Source: JAKJEP01 sp964580995
GTDB taxonomy: Bacteria > Planctomycetota > Phycisphaerae > Sedimentisphaerales > SM23-30
Direction of reading: 5' to 3'
DNA: 64,000 bases
Assembly (NCBI GenBank): GCA_964580995.1
Contig: CAZOMV010000014.1
Span: forward strand, 1 to 64,000
Numbering within the stretch: the first letter of the stretch is position 1; each line of letters starts with the position of its first letter. Both the position numbers and the translations under genes were made by a program. A model generated the notes under the pieces. That model had not been told where the DNA came from. It was given only the letters and a program-made list of their open reading frames with translations, and ran no database searches. This document shows, in pieces, positions 34,174 to 43,100 of the stretch.

Positions 34174-35637
34174 TTGACGCTGGCGAGACGATTAATTATA
34201 GTGCTGATTCTTCTTACTGCCTTGGGTGGCAGTGCGGCATATTATGTCACGGAGATGGGGCTAACAGGCTCGGAGGGCCAATACCGCCGGCTGGGCTGGC
34301 TGGTTTTCGGGCTGATGACCTTTCTGAGTATTCTGATGGTGGTTCTCATCTGGCGGAATCTATCCCGGTCGCTGCGAAATATCTCGGATCAGTTGCGCAG
34401 TTTCGAAGCGGTGGAAGAAATCGGGATGATCATGGTCGATGAAAAGGATGAACTGGCGGAAATGGTAGGCCAGTTCAACCGCTATCTGACGACGATTAAA
34501 TCGCGGTTTGATCAAAAGCGGATTGAGCGGAAGGAGTTGGAAATTCAGGCGCGGGTAGCGGAGGCGGAGCGAAAGCAGACCGAGGCAATTATCTACAGTA
34601 TTTCCGAAGCGGTCCTGGTTACGGACAAATACGACGAATTGCTGCTGGCCAATCAGGCGGCGGAGAAACTTTTTCATTTTCGGCTGGAACAAAAATACCA
34701 ATGCCCGATTGATGAAGTGCTGGCGGATAGTGTGCTTCTGAATTTAATCATCACGACCCGGGAAAATAAAAGCCGCGAGGTTACCCAGCTATTGGAACGG
34801 CCCAGTTCCGATAACTCGCGGATGCTGAGTCTCAAAGTACTCTTGTCCTGTATTCTCAATCATCAGGAGGAAGTGATAGGGGTTGTAGTGGTTATTCATG
34901 ATATGACGGCGGAAAAGGAAATCGCCCGGATGAAGGATGATTTTGTGAGTAGTGTGTCGCATGAATTGAAGACACCGCTGGCCAGTATCCGGGCCTGCTC
35001 GGAAATGCTGGTGGACCAGGAGGCGGATAACGAGCAGACCCAGCGGGAATTTTGCGAGATTATCCAGGAACAGGCCAAACGGCTGAATCGATTGATTGAT
35101 GATATCCTTAATATTTCGCGGATTGAGTCGGGTGTGTTAAATATTAACCGGGAACAATTGAATCTGGTACCGATAATTGACGATGTAATGGCAGCGTTAC
35201 GTCCCCAGGCGCGAGAAAAACAAATTGTGCTGGAGCGGCAAGTTGATTCGGAGAATATAAATGGTTTTATGGATCGCAATATGATGCATCAGGCCGTTAT
35301 GAACTTAGTGAGCAATGCCATTAAATATTCCTATTCCGGTCAAAGGGTGTCGATCCGAGCCGGGAGGAAAAAAGACGGTGAAATCCGGGTGGAGGTTGAA
35401 GATCAAGGGGCCGGGATACCGGAGGAATGCCTGGATCACGTATTTGACAAGTTTTACCGGGTCCAGGCCAACAATGATTTGGCGGGGGGGACGGGGCTGG
35501 GACTGCATCTGGTAAAACAAATTGTTGAGAATGTCCATGGAGGGCAGGTGGCAGTAAAAAGTGCGGTCGGGAAAGGAAGTGTCTTCAGCATGGTTTTGCC
35601 GGCAGGCCAGGAAGCCGCCGTACCAGCCGGGAAGTGA
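34174..35637 (+). CDS. Membrane sensor histidine kinase (PhoR-like)
   Basis: This 487-residue protein starts at TTG 34174, seven bases after GGGAGG. Two membrane helices (RLIIVLILLTALGGSAAYYV; WLVFGLMTFLSILMVVLIW) enclose only a very short periplasmic loop. A HAMP-like linker, a PAS domain (AIIYSISEAVLVTDKYDELL), the phosphoacceptor SVSHELKTPLASIR and an ATPase domain (NLVSNAIKYS, VEDQGAGIPEE, FDKFYRV, GGTGLGLHLVK) follow. With so small an outer loop it probably senses membrane or cytoplasmic signals. The response regulator gene follows at once. Confidence 0.93.
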   Translation: MTLARRLIIVLILLTALGGSAAYYVTEMGLTGSEGQYRRLGWLVFGLMTFLSILMVVLIWRNLSRSLRNISDQLRSFEAVEEIGMIMVDEKDELAEMVGQFNRYLTTIKSRFDQKRIERKELEIQARVAEAERKQTEAIIYSISEAVLVTDKYDELLLANQAAEKLFHFRLEQKYQCPIDEVLADSVLLNLIITTRENKSREVTQLLERPSSDNSRMLSLKVLLSCILNHQEEVIGVVVVIHDMTAEKEIARMKDDFVSSVSHELKTPLASIRACSEMLVDQEADNEQTQREFCEIIQEQAKRLNRLIDDILNISRIESGVLNINREQLNLVPIIDDVMAALRPQAREKQIVLERQVDSENINGFMDRNMMHQAVMNLVSNAIKYSYSGQRVSIRAGRKKDGEIRVEVEDQGAGIPEECLDHVFDKFYRVQANNDLAGGTGLGLHLVKQIVENVHGGQVAVKSAVGKGSVFSMVLPAGQEAAVPAGK

Positions 35638-35666
35638 TTCCGAAGAAAAATTCCAGGAACAGAAAT

Positions 35667-36053
35667 ATGATACAGCAGAAAAAACGAATATTGGTAGTGG
35701 ATGATGAGGTTCATATACTGCATGTGGTTTCGCTGAAATTGCGAAATGCCGGTTATGAGGTCATCACCGCACAGGATGGCCGGGAGGCGCTGGAACTGGC
35801 CCAGATGGAACGTCCGGATGTGATTATAACGGATTTTCAGATGCCCTATTTATCCGGGTTGGAATTATGCCAGCGGCTCAAACGAATTCCTTCCACGCGG
35901 GACATCCCGGCGATCCTGCTGACCGCCCGGGGTTTTACCCTCGATGAAAAAGCGATGCCGGCCACGGGGATCCGTGTCTGTCTGAATAAACCTTTCAGCC
36001 CGCGGGAAGTGCTGCGTGTGGTAGATGAACTTTTGGCGGCGACTATGGCATGA
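35667..36053 (+). CDS. Single-domain response regulator
   Basis: This 128-residue protein is a bare receiver domain: acidic pocket VVDDEVH, phosphorylated Asp in IITDFQMPYLSG, Thr in ILLTARG and Lys in CLNKPFSP. No output domain is attached, so it must act by binding another protein, possibly the HD-GYP protein encoded next or a motor. The ATG at 35667 follows AGGAAC; a TTG-type start at 35634 would overlap the kinase stop. It is probably the cognate partner of the upstream kinase. Confidence 0.92.
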   Translation: MIQQKKRILVVDDEVHILHVVSLKLRNAGYEVITAQDGREALELAQMERPDVIITDFQMPYLSGLELCQRLKRIPSTRDIPAILLTARGFTLDEKAMPATGIRVCLNKPFSPREVLRVVDELLAATMA

Positions 36054-36085
36054 GGCCGATTTTATAAACTGGTAAACAAAAAAGA

Positions 36086-37771
36086 ATGGAAAAGGATTTT
36101 ACAATAGTCGAATCGGAGCTGGATCAGAAAGCCGTGGAGGGGATGGAAGCGATTTTACAGAATCTGGGGGTGGAAACCGCTTTTTATCCGCTTGCCGATC
36201 TTCCGGATCCAATTGCCGGGGAGGAATCGAAAATTGCTTGTGCCGGTCATTGCCGGTGGCAGGATTGCCAAAAGGTTCTCATCGGGGACTATCTGCGCCA
36301 TAGCGATATGGAATCGCATCGGGAGATATTTTGTCCCCAGGGGCATCCGGCCCTGATTATCCCGATTACCCAGAAAAGACAGACAATCGGATTTTTTGCT
36401 TGTTGTCTGAAAAAATTGCGGTATCAGAAAACCGAGTCGCTGCAGCGGATTTGCGATCAATTGCATCTGGATAGTACGTATCTGGTGGAACAGGGGTTAT
36501 CCGACGCTATATCCGGTTCGGAATTTGGCGATTTGTTCAGGCCGCTGCTGCAGATGGTGTTCGATAAAACACACGCGAATATCGAAAGCAATAGTGAAAT
36601 CGAGGCCCTGAGCAATTCTCTGGCGCAAAGTTATGAAGAAATTACTTTGCTGCATCGGATTTCGGATGGGATGCGAGTTACGCAGGAACCGGACCTGTTT
36701 TTTTCGCATTTATGCAAGGACCTGAAGGAATTCATCGACGCGGAAGAATTGCTGGTGCTCTGGTCGGATTGCGGCAGCCCGGGGAAAGAAAATAAAATGA
36801 TGGCATCTTCCGGAAAAACGCAGCTCAATCAGGCGGATCTGGATTTATTGTGGTATCGAACACAATATGAGTCCGAACAATCGCTGGGGATCCTGATCGA
36901 CAGCAATGTGGATCGTCCCTATACGCATCAGTGGCCGCAGCGGATTCGCAATCTGGTCAGTGTGCCGATCCGGCGAAACCGGAAAAACATGGGAGCCCTG
37001 GTGGCGTTAAACAAGATGAACCGGCCTGATTTTGACTCGATTGATACGAAGCTGCTCATCTCCGTGGCGAATGAAATCGCGGTGTACCTGGACAATTTCC
37101 GGTTGTACAAGGATTTGGAAGACCTGCTGATCGGTTCGTTGCGGGCTTTAACCAGCAGTATCGACGCCAAAGATCCCTATACCTGCGGCCATTCGGAACG
37201 GGTGGGGATTATCGCCCGCTGGATGTGTGAACAAATGGAAGTCAGTGCCGAGGAAATCAACACCATCTATCTGACCGGCTTATTGCATGATATCGGTAAA
37301 ATCGGGGTGAGCGAGTCGATTTTGTGCAAACCGGGACGGTTGGTGCGTGACGAAATGGAACAAATCTGGAAACACCCGCTGATTGGTGCGAATATCCTGC
37401 GGGGAATCCGGCAAATGGAAACGGTGGCTAAGGGGGTTCTGACACATCATGAACGGTTTGACGGTACGGGCTATCCCCAGGGACTTAAGGGCAAGGCAAT
37501 TCCGTTTGGCGGTCGAGTGGTCATGCTGGCCGATTCCTTTGATGCGATGATCAGCGATCGAACCTACCGCAAGGCGTTGCCATTGCTGAGTGCCTTGACG
37601 GAAATCCGCCGTTTCAGCGGCACCCAATACGATCCGGATCTGGCGGAAATATTCCTCGGCTCAGACATCTACACCCTGCTGGATAAACTGAAAACGATAA
37701 ATAGCAAACACCAGTCCCTCAGCAACCTCAAACAACCCTCGCCGTATAGGATTTCCGCCTCTGCTGGATAA
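36086..37771 (+). CDS. GAF/HD-GYP protein, probable cyclic-di-GMP phosphodiesterase
   Basis: This 561-residue cytoplasmic protein has an N-terminal region of about 180 residues without a known motif and a GAF-type domain at about 190-345. An HD-GYP domain follows: HSERVGIIARWM, LLHDIGKIGVSESILCKPGR, HHERFDGTGYPQGLKGK, and ADSFDAMISDRTYRKALP. The HD and GYP residues are intact, so it should hydrolyse c-di-GMP. It ends the cluster: kinase, receiver and HD-GYP lie within a continuous run and are followed by a clear terminator. This points to c-di-GMP control of the pilus or secretion system. Confidence 0.9.
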   Translation: MEKDFTIVESELDQKAVEGMEAILQNLGVETAFYPLADLPDPIAGEESKIACAGHCRWQDCQKVLIGDYLRHSDMESHREIFCPQGHPALIIPITQKRQTIGFFACCLKKLRYQKTESLQRICDQLHLDSTYLVEQGLSDAISGSEFGDLFRPLLQMVFDKTHANIESNSEIEALSNSLAQSYEEITLLHRISDGMRVTQEPDLFFSHLCKDLKEFIDAEELLVLWSDCGSPGKENKMMASSGKTQLNQADLDLLWYRTQYESEQSLGILIDSNVDRPYTHQWPQRIRNLVSVPIRRNRKNMGALVALNKMNRPDFDSIDTKLLISVANEIAVYLDNFRLYKDLEDLLIGSLRALTSSIDAKDPYTCGHSERVGIIARWMCEQMEVSAEEINTIYLTGLLHDIGKIGVSESILCKPGRLVRDEMEQIWKHPLIGANILRGIRQMETVAKGVLTHHERFDGTGYPQGLKGKAIPFGGRVVMLADSFDAMISDRTYRKALPLLSALTEIRRFSGTQYDPDLAEIFLGSDIYTLLDKLKTINSKHQSLSNLKQPSPYRISASAG

Positions 37772-37832
37772 TAGAAGAGTAGATTGACGGTCCAAATCAG
37801 GCACGGTAGTCATCAGAAACAGCATAAAACCG

Positions 37833-37866
37833 AAGCCTCATCATGTTCACGGATGAGGCTTTTTTA
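37833..37866 (+). terminator. Intrinsic terminator of the pseudopilin/signalling cluster
   Basis: Ten-base stem AAGCCTCATC / GATGAGGCTT with loop ATGTTCACG followed by a T-run. Textbook form, 60 bases after the HD-GYP stop. Confidence 0.9.
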
Positions 37867-37885
37867 CAGGATTATATAATAAAAC

Positions 37886-37914
37886 TTGACAACATTTTAT
37901 GGTCCTGCTATTTT
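37886..37914 (+). promoter_or_regulatory. Sigma-70-type promoter of the UroD-family gene
   Basis: TTGACA (37886-37891), 17-base spacer, TATTTT (37909-37914). The leader up to the TTG start at 38038 is about 115 bases and AT-rich, with no structure that I recognise. Confidence 0.65.
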
Positions 37915-38037
37915 TAACATATGTAGTCTTTACATATGCGTAAATCAAATGTGAAAGATTACTGGTAAAATATTTTAAATAAGTATTTTATATATAAATA
38001 GTTATGTAAATACATAGACCATGCTAAGGAGACTTCT

Positions 38038-39168
38038 TTGTTAACCAGTAAAGAACGGATAACACGAATTCTGAAACGGTTGCCGGTCGATCGGATCGGC
38101 CTGTTCGAGGTATTTTGGGCTGAGACCTCAAAACGCTGGGCCGCTGAGGGCCACTATTCCAATGAGGGCGATGAAAATAAGGGCCTCGGTGCTGAGTTCA
38201 AGCGGCTGCCCCAAACGGTGGAAGATCATTTCCAACTGGACCTGCGCCGCTGCCCGTGTCTCCATATGGTTGCGGACCTGGATTTCGGCGAACCGGTCGT
38301 CGAGGAAACCGAAGATGTGAAAATGATCCGTAACGGCAACGGCGCCCTGCTGCGCTGGCATAAAAAACATTCCGGCGCTCCCGAACATGTCGATTTTATG
38401 GTCAAGGACCGCTCCGGCTGGCAGGAATCCATTCGTGAGCATTTGCTTAACACCGCCGATTACCCCCGCCGGATTGATTTTGACCTCTATCGTCGGATGA
38501 AGCAAAAATGTCAAAAAGAAAGCCTTTTTCTGACCGTCGCCACCAACAGCGTCTTCGAGTGCATGCACCCGGTGTGCGGCCATGAAAACCTGCTGATGGG
38601 CATGGCTCTGGATCCCGACTGGGTCCGCGATATGTGCGATGTCTATGTCCGGGTGATTATCGATTTGCTGGAAATCCTCTTCGACCAGGAAGGCCAGCCG
38701 GACGGTATGTGGTTCTGGGAGGATATGGGATTCAAGGAAAAACCATTCATGTCCCCGGCCATGTATCGGGATTTGCTCTTTCCCGCGCACCGGCGTTTGT
38801 TCGATTGGGCCCATAGCCGCCAGATGCCCGTTATCGTTCATTCCTGCGGTTTTGTGGAACCGCTGGTGCCCGGCCTGGTCGAAGCCGGCATCGACTGCCT
38901 CCAGCCGATGGAAGTCAAGGCGGGCATGGACCTGCTGCGGCTCAAGAAAAACTTCGGCGACCGCATTGCCTTCATGGGCGGCCTGGACGTCCGCACCCTC
39001 ATCGCTAACGATCTGGATGCGGTCCGGGCCGAACTGGAAAAGAAAGTCCCGACCGCCATGCAGGGTAGCGGCTACATCCTCCAGGTGGATCACAGCGTAC
39101 CCGATCAGGTCGATTATAGCACCTACCAATATTTTGTAGAAAAGGGACTCGATATTGGCAGGTATTGA
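38038..39168 (+). CDS. UroD-family protein 1 (MtaA/CmuA-like), not HemE
   Basis: This 376-residue cytoplasmic protein has the uroporphyrinogen decarboxylase/methyltransferase barrel: SKERITRILKRLPVDRIG at the start, WFWEDMGFKEKPFMSPAMYR, VHSCGFVEPLVPGLVEAGID and FMGGLDVRTLI. It lacks the HemE N-terminal RQAGRY motif. The HSCG motif supplies His and Cys as in zinc-dependent methyltransferases such as MtaA, but the usual distal Cys is absent (DHSVPDQVDY). The start is TTG 38038 after AAGGAG. Related proteins occur in sugar-use clusters of planctomycetes, but no reaction is known to me. Confidence 0.8.
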   Translation: MLTSKERITRILKRLPVDRIGLFEVFWAETSKRWAAEGHYSNEGDENKGLGAEFKRLPQTVEDHFQLDLRRCPCLHMVADLDFGEPVVEETEDVKMIRNGNGALLRWHKKHSGAPEHVDFMVKDRSGWQESIREHLLNTADYPRRIDFDLYRRMKQKCQKESLFLTVATNSVFECMHPVCGHENLLMGMALDPDWVRDMCDVYVRVIIDLLEILFDQEGQPDGMWFWEDMGFKEKPFMSPAMYRDLLFPAHRRLFDWAHSRQMPVIVHSCGFVEPLVPGLVEAGIDCLQPMEVKAGMDLLRLKKNFGDRIAFMGGLDVRTLIANDLDAVRAELEKKVPTAMQGSGYILQVDHSVPDQVDYSTYQYFVEKGLDIGRY

Positions 39169-39171
39169 CGG

Positions 39172-40113
39172 TCAATAGTGAACGTACCAACACTGTGGAT
39201 TTTCCGGATCATTACATTTCAGCCAGTTATTGACGATAAAGGCAAAGTCCTCCAGGTTGATATAGCAATCATGGTTGAAATCGGTAGGCAGATACTCAGT
39301 AAGGTCCCGGCAGGTGGTGGGCGGCGGCGGCGGGGCCTGGGTTTGATAGAGATAGAGCATTTCGGCGGCTGTCAAGGCGCCGTTCCAGATGGTGATTTCA
39401 TCGATAGTGCCGGCCCAGTGGCGGTCGCCGAATTCGTCCGGCCCCTTGCCGATAACCAGTGGAGCGGAAGCGGTGCTTTCCAGTTCATTCATGGGGACTT
39501 TATAGCCATCCTGCACGCCGTCGAGGTAGAGGGTAATACCCGTCCCGTCATGGGTGGCGGCGACGAGGTGCCAGACATCCTGGCTGACACTGCCGGGGGT
39601 GCCGGTGGTATTGCCGACATAAGTTGGATGTGTAGAATTGGCACACCAGGCCATAACCGCCAGATTGGTGGGAACCATCATGGTCCAGCCGCGGTAATTG
39701 GAATTTAGCACAATGGCCAGATCTTTGCTGATCAGGGTGGCATATGCCTTTTCCATAATCCCGGATGGAATTTGAATCCAGGCGGTCATCGTAATCTGGG
39801 GGTAGCAGTCCAGGCTGGGCGTGTGCAGTATATTAATCCAGTTGGTAGAGCCATCGAAGGTTAAGGCCCCGGAGGGATTTCCGAAACGGTCCGAAGCGGA
39901 GGCGGAATCAAAGGTAAAACCGCCCATCAAATCGCCATGATTGCCATTGGTGGTAGAATCATGGGCGATGCTGCCGGTGGTTTCATCAAAGGTCCAGTAG
40001 CCGGCCAGTTCGTCATCAATGTTCGGGTCCGGCAGTACTGCCTGCACGGCTGCCGGGGCAGGAAATCCGATCAAAACGGCTGCCAACAAAAGGATGCTAT
40101 TCGCTATTTTCAT
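39172..40113 (-). CDS. Secreted LamG-domain protein with dockerin-like tail
   Basis: This 313-residue protein has a signal peptide (SILLLAAVLIGFPAPAAVQA), a LamG/concanavalin-type domain (LAGYWTFDETTGSIAHDST, MTAWIQIPSG, HLVAATHDGTGITLYLDG, IDEITIWNGAL) and the local tail (LPTDFNHDCYINLEDFAFIV, WLKCNDPENPQC). LamG domains bind carbohydrate or protein. The start is ATG 40113; the longer frame to 40185 overlaps the gene upstream. It is 34 bases after the lamin-tail gene on the same strand, hence probably cotranscribed. It closely resembles the second half of the 45397-47124 product. Confidence 0.85.
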   Translation of the reverse strand: MKIANSILLLAAVLIGFPAPAAVQAVLPDPNIDDELAGYWTFDETTGSIAHDSTTNGNHGDLMGGFTFDSASASDRFGNPSGALTFDGSTNWINILHTPSLDCYPQITMTAWIQIPSGIMEKAYATLISKDLAIVLNSNYRGWTMMVPTNLAVMAWCANSTHPTYVGNTTGTPGSVSQDVWHLVAATHDGTGITLYLDGVQDGYKVPMNELESTASAPLVIGKGPDEFGDRHWAGTIDEITIWNGALTAAEMLYLYQTQAPPPPPTTCRDLTEYLPTDFNHDCYINLEDFAFIVNNWLKCNDPENPQCWYVHY

Positions 40114-40147
40114 GTTTGTACTCACAAAACTTTTTTGGTTATGCCGG

Positions 40148-43100
40148 TCAAGGCAATTCGGTGCAATCGGAGTCTTCCGGATCATAACACCTCAGCCAAT
40201 CCTGCAAAAATATCAGGATGTCCTGCAAATCTACTTTACAATCCTGATTCAAATCTCCGGAAATCGTATAGCCTGCTGCCTGCATTCCTTCACAATTGTC
40301 GGGAATCAGGATAATGGAGGAACTCAGGTCATATCCGAACAGGTAACTTTGATTGTCGTATATTTTGGCCAGGACATAAACCGCCTGGCTAGCGGCCGGC
40401 AGACCGGTTGACCAGATAAAAGTACCATTTTCGGCAGGGATATTATTCGCGTCGGGGATGGGTTCCAGATGCTGCCACTTCATATCCGTCCAGTACAGAT
40501 CTACCCAGCAGGTATCTTTCTCCACATCCGCATACGTCCAGTTAATATAAATTCCCGCCGGGGTTGACAACGGCGTTGTCAGAGCAATGGCCGGATGGGA
40601 ATTGGCCGGCGGGGTAAAGGTTTTATTCGCCAGCCAGGTGTTGAGGAGCCAGCTTCGGCGGTTCGCAAAATAGCTTTTGATACTCACATAATCACTGGCA
40701 TCCATTACATAGGGGCCGCCATAACCCAGCAATATTTCTTCCTGGCGGTCAATCAGAGTCCGGTCATACGCCTCATCCAGCAGGGTATTGAATTTTTCTA
40801 CCGTTAGATAGTTCGTCAGGACATCGTTTACTATCACTAAGAAGCGATTTTCAAATTCCGGGATCTGATAACAACGCTGCTGCCATTTGTTATAGTAAGT
40901 ATAAGGATCGGTATTGTATGCTTGACAAACGATACCACCCACACCCACACTGGCAGTACAGCCGAAGGCATGGGTATAATCGAACGTTCGTAACAGCCAC
41001 TTCGAACCAGCCTCCGCTGGCTTGATCGCAAACCAGTTGTTCCCGATAATATCACTATTAGCCATCCCTACCTGTACCGCCCAGTCATACAGCCAGGCGT
41101 CCAGGTCCACGGTATTCATCATAGCGGTCAGGAGCTGCGCATTCGGTGTATTAGTCACCATGTTGGTCAGGTCTATCATACTGGTAAAGGATCCCAGCGG
41201 GTCGCCTTTTTTCTCATAGATCTTCGGATAGACCTTCGGATCCGAATAGTAATCCAGATCGGAAACCTCATCCTCCGGAGCACTGTAAGGCCAGGTACCC
41301 ATCGGCGGACAACTACTGGATTTATACACTTCCCCGGCATCGTTGAAGCCATATTTCTCCAGCCAACTGGTATTCGGGGATTCCTCCGCCAGTTCCACCC
41401 CGTAAAAGGAACCATTCAGATACAATCGAACAATATCCGTCCCTAAATTTTCATGTCCCATAGACCGGGACATATCATGAATTACCTTCTGCATAACCGG
41501 CAAATGCATCGCCAGATCGAGCCGGTTCATATCCCGCAGGTATTCCGTCTTGTTGAAAGCCACCTTCCAGCTCTTCTTGGGGCCGGTTGCCCAGGCCTGC
41601 CCTTTATAGTGAATTCCGACATGATCATACACGATGCCATCCACTACCAGCGTCGCGTCATAATATATATGTGTCCGGGGATTTGCATTCAGGGCCTGCA
41701 AGGTGGACTGGGGGGCAATCAGAAAATAGGCCGGCAGATTCGTTTCTTCCTCCCCTTCATACACAAAATAGGCCCGGTTCGGATTGGGTTCATATGAGTC
41801 CGGATACCTCCAACTACCGCTGCCATTCGTGGCGGTCACCCAATACCGCACCAGGGATTGGGAACTGCGGGCCGGCAGAATCGCCCCATATTCCCCATCT
41901 CCGGCTACCGCATCGCCATGATTGAGGTCCCCATCATCATACATGGCTACCGAGTCACTGGCCGTTGCAGTCTGGTAGGGCGCCACAAACACTTGATAAT
42001 CCAGCATCACCGATGTTACCGGACTATCACTGGCCACCTCCGCCGTAACGGTTACCGTATCAGTAGAAATAGGCCGCTTCGGACTATGCTTGATCTTCTC
42101 TACATCCGCCAACGGCGGCAAACCGCTGCTGCTCCGGGAATTTCCCCTACCCGGGGTACCATAATTCAAGGCATATTCATCTCCCACACTCGGATTGGCC
42201 GGCGGTTGAGCCTCTTGCCAACCGCCTTCGGCAATAATGGTGGTTTTTAATCCCTCATACGAAAGACGAAATGTAAGGGTATTGTAGCCGCTGAGATACT
42301 TCACCCAGCAGGAAAGGGTATATTCCTGCCCCGAACTCATAGCGGGAATCACACAATTCAGACTGTTCGAGCTGCTGCCGCCTACACCCGTCGAAACCAT
42401 ATGCTCGCAACCCGTTCCATCCACCGCATCCAGATTGGTCCGGTAGGTTCCCGCATGATTGCCCGTCTTGCTCCAGCCGCTATCGTCTGGTTCGAACGAG
42501 CCGTTGGGCATGATATCGCCGCCGCCGGCCGAGGGGGTAACTACTATATCGTCCACCAACCATTCCCCCGCCCCGTCAATATAAAAATACAAGGCATTCG
42601 ATGTAGCATTTCCCGTGGTTTCAACATATTGCCAAACATGGGTCGGTCCTCCCTCTCTGGAAAATCCGCGCCAGTTCTCCGGCCGGTTATTATCAGCCAA
42701 CGGATCCAGACATTCCAGCGAAACACCCGTCTGATCCGGCCCGATCGGCCAGGGCGGCGTATCATTATAATGGACCGTATCTACCACCACCCCGTTCGCG
42801 TTCAGAAGTGCCAGCCGTTCACCCCCGCCGGACAGGCCGTTACAGGCCGGATTGAAATTACCCACCAGATTACTGATACCATAAATGGAATTAATGGCAT
42901 CAGAATTCTGACAGACTACCAGATAGTGATTCGGCGCCAAAGTGGTCCCGGCGGCAAAAGCAAACAAAACCCCATCTTCATCCTGAAGTTCCCAACCATT
43001 TAAATCAATCGTTTCTTCGCCCCGATTGAAAAGTTCAATATATTCACCAACCGGATCATCCCCATCGGTCCAGCGGAAACCTCCGGTAAAATAATTGATA

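Noticed and set aside
38128..39129. 333-residue minus-strand open frame
   Set aside because: Antisense to the UroD-family gene, which has clear family motifs and a promoter.
38038..39168. hemE annotation for the UroD-family genes
   Set aside because: None of the three has the N-terminal RQAGRY motif of true uroporphyrinogen decarboxylase, and no other haem gene is nearby.
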